A stretch of 64,000 nt of DNA from Cupriavidus gilardii (GTDB lineage: Bacteria > Pseudomonadota > Gammaproteobacteria > Burkholderiales > Burkholderiaceae). Shown here one piece after another: positions 14,064-23,721 of this stretch. Location: the NCBI RefSeq assembly GCF_008801915.1, contig NZ_VZOV01000010.1, positions 1 to 64,000 of the forward strand, written 5' to 3'. Numbering within the stretch: position 1 is the stretch's first letter; each line of letters starts with the position of its first letter. Made by a program: the position numbers and the translations under genes. The notes under the pieces were generated by a model, which searched no databases, had not been told where the DNA came from, and saw nothing but the letters and a program-made list of their open reading frames with translations.

Positions 14064-15842
14064 ATGAGCCCCGTCAAAGCTTCCCGCGTCCACCTGACCG
14101 CCGCCGCCACCGGGGCCCTGCCCCGCGCGCTGCTGCTGGCGATCTGCATCATCTACGGCGCCGTCGGCCTGTTCGGCCGCGACCCGTGGAAGAACGAGGA
14201 CGCCGCCGGCTTCGGCGTGATGTGGCAGTTGGCCATCGGTGGATGGCAGGACTGGCTGATGCCCAATATCGCCGGCCGGCCCTACGGGCAGGACGGCCCG
14301 CTGGTGTTCTGGGTTGGCGCGGCGATGATCCGGCTGGCCGGCGGCTGGCTGGGCGCGCCCGATGCCGCGCGGCTCGCCACCGCGCTGTTCTACTTCGCGA
14401 CCTGCGCCTTCATCTGGTACGCGACCTACCTGCTGGGACGCCGCGCCGAGGTCCAGCCCTTCGCCTTCGCCTTCGGCGGCCAGCCCAATGCGCGCGACTA
14501 CGGCCGCACGCTGGCCGATGGCGCGCTGCTGATCTTCCTGGCCTGCGTCGGCCTGGCGATGCGCGGCCACGAGACCACGCCGCAGGTCGGCCAGGTCTGT
14601 TTCGTCGCGATGAGCCTCTATGGGCTGGTGCGCAGCCTCGACATGCCGACCCAGGGCGCGCTGTGGCTTGGCGCGGGCCTGGGCGCGCTGACGCTGGCCA
14701 GCGGGCCGATCCTGCCGCTGGTGCTGTTCACCGCGATCCTGATCGGCGGCCTGGTCTGCAAGCCGTTGCCGTTGCGGCGCGTGCTGACGATGGCCCTGCC
14801 GATCGCGCTGGCAATGGTCGCGGCGTGGATGGCGGCCACCTACTTCGGCGCCTCGCATCGCGACGAGGCGGTCGGCTTCATCCGCGAATGGTCGCGCTAC
14901 GACCGCCGCACCTATAGCTGGCCGAACGGCTTCGCGATCGGCTTCGTCGCGCGCAACTTCTTCCTGTTCTCGTGGCCGGTATGGCCGATCGCGATCTGGT
15001 CCTGGCTCAGCTGGGCCGGCATGCGGCGCAGCCCCCATGTCGCGCTGCCGCTGGCGCTGCTGCTGCCGCTGTTCGTGCTGCTGCTGATGCTGCGCCAGCC
15101 CGGCGACGTGCAGTTCATCCTGCTGCTGCCGCCGATGGCGGTGCTGGCGGCTTTCGGCCTGCCGACGCTGACACGCGCGACGATCAATGCGATCGACTGG
15201 TTCGCGCTGCTGTTCTTCACGATCTTCGGCGGCACCGTCTGGTTCATGTGGCTGGCCAAGACGACCGGCTGGCCGCCGCGGATCGCCAACAACATCTTCA
15301 AGCAGCTGCCCGGCTACCTGCATGTGTTCTCCGTCAGCGCGGTGCTGTTCGCGCTGGCGGCGACCGCGGCCTGGGTGCTGGTAGTACGCTGGCGGCTGTC
15401 GCGCGCGCCGAAGCAGATCTGGCGCCCGGTGGTGATCTCGGCCGCCGGCACCACGCTGATGTGGGTGATGGCGATGACGCTGTGGCTGCCGTCGATCAAC
15501 TATGGCAAGACCTACCGCGATGTCGCCGAGGCCGCCTCGATGGCGCTGCCGTCGACCTACGAGTGCGTACAGCCGATCCGCATGGGCGATGCGCAGCTGG
15601 CCTCGTTCGCCTTCTTCGGGCATTTCCGCTTCGGCGGCCCGGAGGACGGCTGCGACGTGCTGCTGCGGCACGATCCGGTCGACTACGGCGAGCCGTCCAG
15701 CATCTCGCGCTTCGAATGGCGGCTGATCTGGGAAGGCCGCCGCCCGTCGGACCGCGACGAACGCTTCCGCATGTACCAGCTGATCGAGAAGCCCGCGGTG
15801 CCGCCGCGCAAGAGCACGCGCCGGCTGCCCCGGCAGCCTTGA
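14064..15842 (+). CDS. ArnT/PMT-like membrane glycosyltransferase (GT-C fold, GT39/83 type)
   Basis: Integral inner-membrane protein, 592 aa, with about ten or more hydrophobic segments. The first periplasmic loop carries GLFGRDPWKNEDAAGFGVM; the Arg-Asp...Glu-Asp pattern is the catalytic loop of lipid-linked sugar transferases such as ArnT. A soluble C-terminal part begins after residue about 480. It is likely to move a sugar from undecaprenyl phosphate to a lipid or protein on the periplasmic side, but the acceptor cannot be told. No arn or LPS genes are next to it. It is followed by the MATE gene 121 bp downstream in the same direction. Confidence 0.72.
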   Translation: MSPVKASRVHLTAAATGALPRALLLAICIIYGAVGLFGRDPWKNEDAAGFGVMWQLAIGGWQDWLMPNIAGRPYGQDGPLVFWVGAAMIRLAGGWLGAPDAARLATALFYFATCAFIWYATYLLGRRAEVQPFAFAFGGQPNARDYGRTLADGALLIFLACVGLAMRGHETTPQVGQVCFVAMSLYGLVRSLDMPTQGALWLGAGLGALTLASGPILPLVLFTAILIGGLVCKPLPLRRVLTMALPIALAMVAAWMAATYFGASHRDEAVGFIREWSRYDRRTYSWPNGFAIGFVARNFFLFSWPVWPIAIWSWLSWAGMRRSPHVALPLALLLPLFVLLLMLRQPGDVQFILLLPPMAVLAAFGLPTLTRATINAIDWFALLFFTIFGGTVWFMWLAKTTGWPPRIANNIFKQLPGYLHVFSVSAVLFALAATAAWVLVVRWRLSRAPKQIWRPVVISAAGTTLMWVMAMTLWLPSINYGKTYRDVAEAASMALPSTYECVQPIRMGDAQLASFAFFGHFRFGGPEDGCDVLLRHDPVDYGEPSSISRFEWRLIWEGRRPSDRDERFRMYQLIEKPAVPPRKSTRRLPRQP

Positions 15843-15963
15843 TCGGCGGTTGCGGCGACTGCCGCGCTGCCCGCCCTGCCCGCCGGGCCTGGCCTTGTCG
15901 CGCGCCCGCCGGCGCCATCGCGTGGCAGTCCCGCCATCGCCCGGCCCGTGCCCCCGAACGAAC

Positions 15964-17313
15964 ATGACCCTGACCCAGGACCTTCGCCGCATTGCCGCGC
16001 TGGCCGGCCCCGTGCTGGTGGGCCAGCTGGCCGTGATCGCCTTCAGCGTGATCGACACCATCATGGCCGGCCGCGCCTCGGCCACCGATCTGGCCGCGGT
16101 CGGGCTGGGCGGATCGATCTACGTCACGGTCTACATCAGCCTGATGGGCGTGCTGCAGGCGCTGGCGCCGATCGCCGGCCAGCTCTATGGCGCCGGCCGC
16201 CACGCCGAGATCGGCGTCGAGGTGCGGCAGGCCGCGTGGCTAGGCCTCGCGCTGGCCGTGCCCGGCATGCTGCTGCTCAGTTTCCCCGGGCCGCTGCTGG
16301 CCTTCGCCAAGGCGCCGCCCGAACTGGTCGACAAGGCCACCGCCTATCTGCATCTGCAGGCGTTCGGCCTGCCCGCGGCGCTGGGCTTTCGCATTTATTC
16401 GGCGCTGAACAATGCGCTGTCGCGTCCGATCATGGTGACGCTGCTGCAATTGCTGGGGCTCGCGGTCAAGGTGCCGCTCAATGCGTGGTTCATCCATGGC
16501 GGGCTGGGTCTGGCGCCGATGGGCGGTCCGGGCTGCGCGCTGGCTTCGACGCTGATCAGCTGGATGTGGTGCCTGTCCGGCGTACTGATCCTGCGCCATG
16601 GCAGCGCCTACCGCCCGCTAGCCATCTTCGCGGCATGGAGCTGGCCAATGCGTTCGCATCTGTGGGCGCTGCTGCGCCTGGGCGTGCCGATGGGGCTGAC
16701 CTACTTGATCGAAATCACGTCGTTCACACTGATGTCGGTCTTCATCACGCGCCTGGGCACGGTGACGCTGGCCGGGCACCAGATCATCGCCAACCTTGGC
16801 GCCGTCGCCTACATGCTGCCGCTGTCGCTGGGCATCGCCACCTCGACGCTAGTGGCGCAGGCGGTCGGCGCACGTGACCGTGCCGGTGCGCGGCGCGTCG
16901 GCTGGCGCGGGATCCGGCTGGCGGCGGCGCTGGCGCTGGCGGTCGGCGCGACGCTATGGTTGCTGCGCGCGCCGGTGCTGCGGGCCTATGCCAGCGACGC
17001 GGCGGTGGTCCAGGCGGCGCTGCCGCTGGTGACGTTCGTCGCGCTCTACCAAGCCTTCGATGCGGTGCAGGTGACCACGGCCTTCGTGCTGCGCGCGTAC
17101 AAGATCGCGCTGGTGCCCACGGTGATCTATGCGGTGTCGCTGTGGGGAATCGGTCTGGGCGGCGGCTATGTACTGGGTTTCGGGCTGATCGAGGGCATGC
17201 CGGCCTTCACACACGGCGCGGCCGGTTTCTGGCTGGCCAACAGCCTGAGCCTGGCGGTCGCCGGTGCGCTGCTGGTCTTCTATTTCATTCGCATCAGCGA
17301 AGAGCGCAGCTGA
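15964..17313 (+). CDS. MATE-family efflux transporter (NorM-like)
   Basis: Cation-coupled exporter of drugs or metabolites in the inner membrane. 449 aa with about twelve hydrophobic segments, the usual length. LAGPVLVGQLAVIAFSVIDT near the N-terminus and its partial echo in the second half (PMGLTYLIEITSFTLMSVF) show the two-fold MATE repeat. ATG 15964 is used; upstream in-frame codons are Arg/Pro-rich and unlike the family. Substrate unknown. It ends about 150 bp before a terminator that belongs to the opposite-strand tRNA genes. Confidence 0.9.
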   Translation: MTLTQDLRRIAALAGPVLVGQLAVIAFSVIDTIMAGRASATDLAAVGLGGSIYVTVYISLMGVLQALAPIAGQLYGAGRHAEIGVEVRQAAWLGLALAVPGMLLLSFPGPLLAFAKAPPELVDKATAYLHLQAFGLPAALGFRIYSALNNALSRPIMVTLLQLLGLAVKVPLNAWFIHGGLGLAPMGGPGCALASTLISWMWCLSGVLILRHGSAYRPLAIFAAWSWPMRSHLWALLRLGVPMGLTYLIEITSFTLMSVFITRLGTVTLAGHQIIANLGAVAYMLPLSLGIATSTLVAQAVGARDRAGARRVGWRGIRLAAALALAVGATLWLLRAPVLRAYASDAAVVQAALPLVTFVALYQAFDAVQVTTAFVLRAYKIALVPTVIYAVSLWGIGLGGGYVLGFGLIEGMPAFTHGAAGFWLANSLSLAVAGALLVFYFIRISEERS

Positions 17314-17460
17314 CAGCGGCGAAGGCAAAGCGAGGGGGACGGGGCGGCATTGCCGGCCACCCTGCCCCGCGCTTTCGGGCATATCGCTGGTGGAAATCGG
17401 CGGGATGAAGTCGGCGCGAAGAAGTCGGCGGGACGAAAAGGAAAACCGGATGGAAAATCC

Positions 17461-17497
17461 AAAAAGAAAAACCCGCATGGCGCTAACCATGCGGGTT
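17461..17497 (-). terminator. Terminator of the tRNA-Ala/Glu/Asp transcript
   Basis: An 11-bp perfect stem (arms 17470-17480 and 17487-17497) with a 6-base loop. Read on the minus strand it is followed by TTTTTCTTTTT. It begins a few bases after the 3' end of tRNA-Asp. Confidence 0.9.
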
Positions 17498-17503
17498 CAG
17501 TTT

Positions 17504-17580
17504 TGGCGGAGTGGACGGGACTCGAACCCGCGACCCCCGGCGTGACAGGCCGGTATTCTAACCGACTGAACTACCACTCC
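17504..17580 (-). tRNA. tRNA-Asp (GTC)
   Basis: Cloverleaf of 77 nt with 5' GGAGTGG pairing with 3' CCACTCC, anticodon loop CTGTCAC (GTC) and T-loop GTTCGAG. The 3' CCA is encoded. Last of the three tRNAs in transcription order. Confidence 0.97.
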
Positions 17581-17657
17581 TTAGTCGGCTTATCGATATT
17601 GCCGCACCGGGGTGCAGGCTTTACCGATAATCTGGACGTTTGATTACGCCCATTATC

Positions 17658-17733
17658 TGGCGTCCCCTAGGGGATTCGAACCCCTGTACTCACCGTGAAA
17701 GGGTGATGTCCTAGGCCTCTAGACGAAGGGGAC
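17658..17733 (-). tRNA. tRNA-Glu (TTC)
   Basis: 76 nt. 5' GTCCCCT pairs with 3' AGGGGAC, the anticodon loop is CTTTCAC (TTC) and the T-loop GTTCGAA. CCA is encoded. It lies close to gltX, whose product charges it. Confidence 0.97.
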
Positions 17734-17835
17734 AGAAACCTGTTTTTCAACACGTTCCGTCTTGTTCCGACGGCCGCGGCGAACCGCTTGATCGAAACGG
17801 ACAACACCGTACTGCTGATGTCATCGCTGGAATTT

Positions 17836-17911
<76 letters not shown>

Positions 17912-18016
17912 ATATGTACTGCTGTCGCCGTTATTGTCACCGGCGATTCGCCTTTCGTTTCGGATTATCGTTCGTTTTATCGAAGCGATTATCTTGTCGT
18001 TTCCAGCGAAGCCAAG

Positions 18017-18044
18017 ATTATATAACAGCCTTGATTTTTTGCAA
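18017..18044 (-). promoter_or_regulatory. Promoter of the tRNA-Ala/Glu/Asp cluster
   Basis: On the minus strand TTGCAA (18039-18044) and a perfect TATAAT (18017-18022) are 16 bp apart, about 105 bp upstream of tRNA-Ala, in an unusually AT-rich stretch. The remainder of 17912-18225, between tRNA-Ala and the gltX stop, holds no gene. Confidence 0.78.
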
Positions 18045-18225
18045 GCCCCCATTTCACTTTTTTTACTGCTTCGGTTGTCGTCGAAATCGCTTCGGATATT
18101 CGCCGCCAAACCGCTGCGGTACTGCCGTGATGCCCGCTTGGTGTTGAACCGCGCTGCAGGGAGAAAGAGATTATGCGCAAGTCACGACGAAAGCGCAAGC
18201 CCCCGCCGCAACTTTTTTTGCTGAA

Positions 18226-19632
18226 TCAGGCACTGACGCCGGCCTGCAGCCGGCGCAGCACCGTATCGCGGCCGATCAGTTCCAGTACCGCATCGATGCT
18301 TGGCGTCTGCAGCTGCCCGACCACCAGCAGCCGCACCGGCATCGCCAGCTTCGGCATCTTCAGGCCGAACTCGGCCAGCACCGCCTTGAACTCGGCCGAG
18401 ATCGCCTCGCGCCGCCATTCGGTCAGCGCTTCGAGGCGCTGCGCCAGCGCGCGCACCGCCGGCACGATCTCGGCGGTCAGATGTTCGGCCTTCAGCGCCG
18501 GATCGGGCTGCGGCTCCCCGCGATAGAACAGCAGCGCGGTCTGCGCGACCTCCTTCAGCGTATTGGCCCGATCCTTGACCAGCGCCACCACGCCGACCAG
18601 GTCGGCGCCCTCGACCTTGCCGCCCAGCTGCTCGATGAAGGGCCGCGTCAGCTCGGCCAGGCGCGCGTTGTCGCCGACCTTGATGTAGTGGTTGTTCAGC
18701 CAGGCCAACTTTTCCGGGTTGTACTGCGCCGGCGACTTGCCCAGATGTTCGAGGTCGAACCATTCGACAAACTGGTCGCGCGAGAAGATCTCGGCGTCGC
18801 CGTGCGCCCAGCCCAGCCGTGCCAGATAGTTGAGCACCGCCTCGGGCAGATAGCCTTCGTCGCGGTAGGCGGTCACCGCCATTGCGCCATGACGCTTGCT
18901 CATCTTCTCGCCATGCTCGTTCAGCACGGTCGGCAGGTGAGCGTAGACCGGCGGCGTGCCGCCCAGCGCGCGGATGATATTGATCTGGCGCGGCGTGTTG
19001 TTGACGTGGTCGTCGCCGCGGATCACATGGGTGATCTTCATGTCCAGATCGTCGATCACCACGCAGAAGTTGTAGGTCGGGGTGCCGTCCGGCCGCGCGA
19101 TCACCAGATCGTCCAGCTCGTCGTTCGAGATCTCGATGCGGCCCTTGACCGCGTCGTCCCACACCACGCTGCCGCCGATCGGGTTCCTGAAGCGGACCAC
19201 CGGATCGACGCCGGCCGGCGGCGCCGGCAGGACCTTGCCCGGCTCGGGACGCCAGAAGCCGTTGTAGCGGGGTTTTTCGCCCCGCGCGCGCTGCGCCTCG
19301 CGCAGTGCATCGAGCTCCTCGGTGCTCATATAGCAGTGGTAGGCCAGCCCCGAGTCCAGCATCTGCTTGACCACCTCGCGATAGCGGTCCATCCGCTGCA
19401 TCTGGTAGAACGGGCCCTCGTCGATGTCCAGGCCCAGCCAGTCCATGCTCTCGAGGATCACGTCGACCGCTTCCTGCGACGAGCGTTCGACGTCGGTGTC
19501 CTCGATGCGCAGGATGAAATCGCCCTTCATGCGGCGGGCGAAGGCCCACGGATACAGCGCGGAGCGGATATTGCCCAGATGGATGAAGCCGGTCGGGCTC
19601 GGGGCGAAGCGGGTGCGGACGCGTGTGGTCAT
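18226..19632 (-). CDS. gltX: Glutamyl-tRNA synthetase
   Basis: Charges tRNA-Glu with glutamate. 468 aa, normal for the family. The class I signatures are [19 protein letters not shown] at residues about 8-26 (HIGH region written HLGN) and KMSKRHG near residue 240. The Rossmann domain is followed by the C-terminal anticodon-binding domain. The conserved Cys/Tyr zinc-site region is represented by YHCYMS. ATG 19632 gives the standard [15 protein letters not shown] start. It is co-directional with the tRNA-Glu cluster downstream but separated from it by the tRNA promoter, so it is expressed separately. Confidence 0.97.
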   Translation of the reverse strand: MTTRVRTRFAPSPTGFIHLGNIRSALYPWAFARRMKGDFILRIEDTDVERSSQEAVDVILESMDWLGLDIDEGPFYQMQRMDRYREVVKQMLDSGLAYHCYMSTEELDALREAQRARGEKPRYNGFWRPEPGKVLPAPPAGVDPVVRFRNPIGGSVVWDDAVKGRIEISNDELDDLVIARPDGTPTYNFCVVIDDLDMKITHVIRGDDHVNNTPRQINIIRALGGTPPVYAHLPTVLNEHGEKMSKRHGAMAVTAYRDEGYLPEAVLNYLARLGWAHGDAEIFSRDQFVEWFDLEHLGKSPAQYNPEKLAWLNNHYIKVGDNARLAELTRPFIEQLGGKVEGADLVGVVALVKDRANTLKEVAQTALLFYRGEPQPDPALKAEHLTAEIVPAVRALAQRLEALTEWRREAISAEFKAVLAEFGLKMPKLAMPVRLLVVGQLQTPSIDAVLELIGRDTVLRRLQAGVSA

Positions 19633-19730
19633 AGAGGGGAAGAACCGGGGAAGACTGCGGAGATTCGCGGAAAAACAGCCCGCGCAACAGGGGGCGCGGG
19701 CGACGATTCGAAGCCGGTCATTGTAGCAAA

Positions 19731-19756
19731 GGCATCAGTCAGCGCTGACTGATGCC
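19731..19756. promoter_or_regulatory. Perfect 26-bp palindrome between gltX and the patatin gene
   Basis: Arms of 13 bases (19731-19743 and 19744-19756) are exact reverse complements with no spacer; the core is TCAGTCAGCGCTGACTGA. It sits about 100 bp upstream of gltX and 150 bp upstream of the divergent patatin gene. No T-tract follows, so a protein operator fits better than a terminator. The protein is unknown. Confidence 0.6.
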
Positions 19757-19906
19757 GGCCGCGGCCGCTACGGATGATCGGGCCGCTGCGCGGAATCATT
19801 TATGCTATCGCCCGGTCTGAACCGCTGCCGCCACCGGCTGCAGTCGGAGCGTGACGCGCCGGCACGCCGGCCCCGGGGTCCTGCCCTTTCCCATTCGTAT
19901 TCCCGC

Positions 19907-20845
19907 ATGCAACGACGTACCTTCCTGAGCGCGGCGGCGGGCGCCACCGCGGCGTCCCTGCTCGCAGCCTGCAGCCTGGGCCCGAAGCCCGATACGCCGG
20001 CCGCGCCGTCCGCCGTCACGCCCGCGCCCCGCCCCGTCCGCATCGGCCTCGCGCTGGGCGGCGGCGCCGCGCGCGGCTTCGCCCATATCGGCGTGATCAA
20101 GACGCTGGAAGCGCACGGCATCCGCCCCGACCTGGTCACCGGCACCAGCGCCGGCGCAGTCGTCGCCGCACTGTACGCCTCCGGCATGGACGGCTTCGAG
20201 CTGAACCAGCACGCGCTGAAGATGGACGAGGCCACCATCGCCGACTGGGCGCTGCCGTTCGGCACCCGCTTCGGCGGCTGGCTCAAGGGCGAGGCGCTGC
20301 AGAACTACGTGAACCGGCTGGTGGACAACCGGCCGATCGAGGCAATGAAGATCCCGCTGGGCATCGTCGCCACCGACCTGAAGACCGGCCGCGCGATCCT
20401 GTTCCGGCGCGGCAATACCGGCCAGGCGGTACGCGCGTCCAGCAGCGTGCCGGGCGTGTTCCAGCCGGTGTCGATCCAGGGACACGACTACGTCGACGGC
20501 GGCCTGGTCGAGCCGGTGCCGGTCGACTCGGCGCGCAGCATGGGCGCCGACTTCGTGATCGCGGTCAACATCTCGGCCGATCCGGCCAGCCAGAACAATG
20601 CCGGCCAGAGCGGCGTGCTGCTGCAGACCACGGCGATCATGGGCCAATCGATCAACCGGCTGGCGCTGGCCCGCGCCGACGTGGTGATCCGCCCCGACCT
20701 GCCGGACATGAGCGGCAGCGATTTCGGCGCACGCAACCGCGCGATCCTGGCGGGCGAGAAAGCCGCCGTGGCCGCCCTGCCCGCGCTGCGCGAGAAGCTG
20801 GCGCAGGCGCGCCTGCAGCCGGCCGCGCCGCTTGCCGGGAAGTAG
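19907..20845 (+). CDS. Patatin-like phospholipase lipoprotein (RssA-like)
   Basis: Predicted serine hydrolase of lipid acyl esters, exported as a lipoprotein. 312 aa. The signal peptide ends in the lipobox LLAAC with Cys22 as the lipidated residue. The catalytic dyad is present: oxyanion loop LGGGAARG, nucleophile Ser81 in GTSAG, and Asp197 in DGGLVEPVP. ATG 19907 is chosen because it begins the signal peptide (MQRRTFLSAAAG, with an Arg-Arg pair that could also resemble a Tat signal). It converges on the NlpC/P60 gene with a shared terminator. Substrate unknown. Confidence 0.9.
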   Translation: MQRRTFLSAAAGATAASLLAACSLGPKPDTPAAPSAVTPAPRPVRIGLALGGGAARGFAHIGVIKTLEAHGIRPDLVTGTSAGAVVAALYASGMDGFELNQHALKMDEATIADWALPFGTRFGGWLKGEALQNYVNRLVDNRPIEAMKIPLGIVATDLKTGRAILFRRGNTGQAVRASSSVPGVFQPVSIQGHDYVDGGLVEPVPVDSARSMGADFVIAVNISADPASQNNAGQSGVLLQTTAIMGQSINRLALARADVVIRPDLPDMSGSDFGARNRAILAGEKAAVAALPALREKLAQARLQPAAPLAGK

Positions 20846-20888
20846 GCAGCGGACGAGCGCACCGCTACGGGCGCATCACCACCGCACC

Positions 20889-20924
20889 AACGAAAAAGGA
20901 CTGCCGAGGCAGTCCTTTTTCGTT
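20889..20924. terminator. Bidirectional terminator between the patatin and NlpC/P60 genes
   Basis: A 17-bp perfect stem (arms 20889-20905 and 20908-20924) carries five A on one side and five T on the other, so it works for both convergent genes. The nearest gene ends are 43 and 32 bases away. Confidence 0.92.
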
Positions 20925-20956
20925 GATGGCGATCGCAGCCGACGGCGCCGTTGCGC

Positions 20957-21634
20957 TCAGCCGCCGTAGAACGTACGCCCGCTGGCGTTCGGGTCGAAGC
21001 GCTTGAGCGTCTCGACCATGCCTCCGATGCCGCCCGGGGCGCCATTGTCGCGCTCCGGCATATCGTCGATGCGGCGCGCGCCGTTGTAGCGCGTGACCCA
21101 GTAGGCCGAACGCATGTCGTCGACGCGGATCTTGCTGCCGGTCGACGGTGCGTGCACGAACTTGTTGTCGCCGATATAGATGCCCACGTGCGAGAACGCA
21201 TGGCGCATCGTGTTGAAGAACACCAGATCGCCCGGGCGCAGTTCGTGCGCGGCGACGTTGGTGCCGACGCGGCTGATCTCGACCGAGCGCCGCGGCAGCA
21301 TGAAGCCGAAGGTGTCGTTGAAGACGTAGCGGACGAAGCCGCTGCAATCGAGGCCCGACTCCGGCGTGTTGCCGCCGAAGCGATAACGGACACCGATCAG
21401 GCCCAGCGCGTTCATCACCAGATCGCCGGCCTTGTTGGCGACATGGCTGGTCGAATTCATCATCGACGACAGCAGGCCCTTCTTCGGCTCGGGCTGCTGG
21501 GCCTCGACGCTCAGCTCCGCGCCCGGCTCCTTGAACACCGTGTCAGCCAGGGCTCCATTCGACAAGGCCGCGCCGCATGCCAGGGTCAGTCCGATGGCGG
21601 CACGCGCCAGGGAATGAAGCACCGTTCGCTGCAT
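20957..21634 (-). CDS. NlpC/P60-family cell-wall hydrolase, exported
   Basis: Peptidoglycan D,L-endopeptidase of the C40 family. 225 aa. A signal peptide covers about residues 1-30 (cut after ALA-D). Catalytic residues are Cys97 in GLDCSGFVRYVF, His149 in FSHVGIYIG and a third polar His161 in FVHAPSTG. A linker of about 50 residues precedes the domain. It likely trims muropeptides in the periplasm during growth. A strong promoter about 220 bp upstream implies a long leader. Substrate specificity cannot be read. Confidence 0.9.
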   Translation of the reverse strand: MQRTVLHSLARAAIGLTLACGAALSNGALADTVFKEPGAELSVEAQQPEPKKGLLSSMMNSTSHVANKAGDLVMNALGLIGVRYRFGGNTPESGLDCSGFVRYVFNDTFGFMLPRRSVEISRVGTNVAAHELRPGDLVFFNTMRHAFSHVGIYIGDNKFVHAPSTGSKIRVDDMRSAYWVTRYNGARRIDDMPERDNGAPGGIGGMVETLKRFDPNASGRTFYGG

Positions 21635-21855
21635 GGGTTCTCCCGTTGGTTCCGGTTCGGATGATTCAAATCACACGATCCCTCACGCGACGCGACAACC
21701 CATCGTCGTGTGGATCGGAGATGACTATGTGGAAAGACTGCTGAGGGCGGGTATCAGACGCCGAATCCGCCCGACAACGGTGTCGGGGTACGGCCGAACG
21801 CACCCGCCAGGAGACGTGCGGCGTGCAAACCACCCACACATCAAGTTCTCGCGGG

Positions 21856-21884
21856 ATGGTATAAGGTCACGCCGGTGATGTCAA
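21856..21884 (-). promoter_or_regulatory. Promoter of the NlpC/P60 gene
   Basis: On the minus strand a perfect TTGACA (21879-21884) and TACCAT (21856-21861) are exactly 17 bp apart. It predicts a 5' leader of about 215 bases. The gap 21635-22014 contains nothing else that can be supported. Confidence 0.72.
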
Positions 21885-22014
21885 AGTTCGTTACAAAATC
21901 GGCCGAAATCGCCATGTAATCAAAGGAATAGCGGGGGACTTGCACGCTAATTCTCGTGATTGACCGCGCGATCGGACAATGGGCGGCCATGGGCGGACAT
22001 CCCCCGCCGGGACA

Positions 22015-23721
22015 TCAGCCAGGCCAGCCGCCGACGTCTCCCGCCCGCGGCCCGGGACCCGATTCCATGCCGAGCTGGGCCGCCCGCATCAGCTTGCGGG
22101 TATAGGCGTGCTGCGGTGCGCCGAGCACCGCATCGGTCTCTCCCGCCTCGACCACCTCCCCGCCCTTCATCACGATGACCCGATGCGCCATGGCCCGGAT
22201 CACCGCCAGATCGTGGCTGATGAACAGGTAGCTGAGGTTGTACTTGCGCTGCAGCTGCGACAGCAGCGCCAGCACCTGCTGCTGGATCGACACGTCGAGC
22301 GCCGAGGTCGGTTCGTCGAGCACCACCACCTGCGGCTTCAGGATCAGCACACGCGCGATGGCGATCCGCTGGCGCTGCCCGCCGGAGAACTCGTGCGGAT
22401 AGCGCCCCAGCGCCGTGCGGTCCAGCCCCACTTCCCGCAGCGCCTCGATCACGCGTTCGCGCATCGCCTCGCGCGACAGCCCCGGCTGATGCAGCGCCAG
22501 GCCCTCGCCGACGATCTGCTCGATCGTCATGCGCGGCGACAGCGAACCGAACGGGTCCTGGAACACCACCTGCAGCCGCGCGCGCAACGACGCGCGCTCG
22601 GCCCGCCTGACCTGTTCCAGGCTGCTCCCGAGGAACTGGATCTGACCGCCGCTCTTGCGCTGCAGCGCCAGCACCGCGTGGGCCAGCGTGGTCTTGCCCG
22701 AGCCGGACTCGCCGACGATGCCCAGCGTCTCGCCCTCGCGCAGGTCGAAATCCACCTCCTTGACCGCGCGCACCACGTCGCGGCCGAACCAGCCGGCCAG
22801 GCCGCGGCGCTTGCGCGTGTAGTTGACGTCCAGGCCGCGCGCGCTCAGCAAGGTCGGCGCCAGCGGCAGCACCGGCACCACCTCGCGCCGCGGCCGGCTG
22901 TCGATCAGCCGCTGCGTATACGGATGACGCGGGTTGGCGAAGACGTCGGCGGTCTCGCCGATCTCGACCAGCACACCCTGCTCCATCACGCCGATGCGCT
23001 GCGCGAACGCGCGCACCATGTTCAGGTCGTGGGTGATCAGCATCACCGCCATGCCGAACTCGGCCTGCAGGTCGCGCAGCAGCTCGAGGATCTGCACGCG
23101 GATGGTGACGTCGAGCGCGGTGGTGGGCTCGTCGGCCAGCAGCAGCCTGGGCCGGCAGGCCAGCGCCATCGCGATCATCGCGCGCTGGCGCTGGCCGCCC
23201 GACAGCTGGTGCGGGAAGCTGTCGAAGCGGTGCGCGGCCTCCTCGATGCCGGTGCGCTCGAGCAGCGCGATCGCCCGCGCGCGCGCGGCGCGCTTGTCCA
23301 GCCCCTCGTGCAGCTCCAGCGTCTCGACGATCTGGTTGCCGACCGTATAGAGCGGGTTCAGCGCGGTCATCGGTTCCTGGAAGATCATCGCGATCTCGCT
23401 GCCGCGGATCGCGCGGATCTCCCGGTCGGGCACGCGCAGCAGGTCGCGCCCGTCGAAATGGATCGCGCCCTGGTAGCGCGCGTCCTCGACCAGACGCAGC
23501 ATCGACAGCGCGGTCACGGTCTTGCCGGAGCCCGACTCGCCGACCAGCGCGAACCGTTCCCCGGGGCGCAGCGAGAAACTGACATCCCGCACGGCGCGTG
23601 TCGCCTCCGGGCCGTCGCCGAAGGTCACCGACAGGCGGTCGACACGGATCAGTGCCGGGTCGGCGGCGTCGGGCGGCGTGGCCATGGGCTGCGCGGGCAT
23701 CCGGATGGGAAGGTCGTTCAT
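22015..23721 (-). CDS. yejF: ABC peptide importer, tandem ATPase (YejF-like)
   Basis: Drives the YejABEF oligopeptide importer; in E. coli this system also takes in microcin C. 568 aa with two fused ABC domains. The first has [12 protein letters not shown] near residue 60 and [16 protein letters not shown]. The second has [14 protein letters not shown] near residue 350 and [15 protein letters not shown]. Each half carries its own Walker B ([23 protein letters not shown]). Start ATG 23721 overlaps the yejE stop by 4 bp; longer in-frame readings run through yejE and are not real. Last gene of the operon. Confidence 0.93.
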   Translation of the reverse strand: MNDLPIRMPAQPMATPPDAADPALIRVDRLSVTFGDGPEATRAVRDVSFSLRPGERFALVGESGSGKTVTALSMLRLVEDARYQGAIHFDGRDLLRVPDREIRAIRGSEIAMIFQEPMTALNPLYTVGNQIVETLELHEGLDKRAARARAIALLERTGIEEAAHRFDSFPHQLSGGQRQRAMIAMALACRPRLLLADEPTTALDVTIRVQILELLRDLQAEFGMAVMLITHDLNMVRAFAQRIGVMEQGVLVEIGETADVFANPRHPYTQRLIDSRPRREVVPVLPLAPTLLSARGLDVNYTRKRRGLAGWFGRDVVRAVKEVDFDLREGETLGIVGESGSGKTTLAHAVLALQRKSGGQIQFLGSSLEQVRRAERASLRARLQVVFQDPFGSLSPRMTIEQIVGEGLALHQPGLSREAMRERVIEALREVGLDRTALGRYPHEFSGGQRQRIAIARVLILKPQVVVLDEPTSALDVSIQQQVLALLSQLQRKYNLSYLFISHDLAVIRAMAHRVIVMKGGEVVEAGETDAVLGAPQHAYTRKLMRAAQLGMESGPGPRAGDVGGWPG

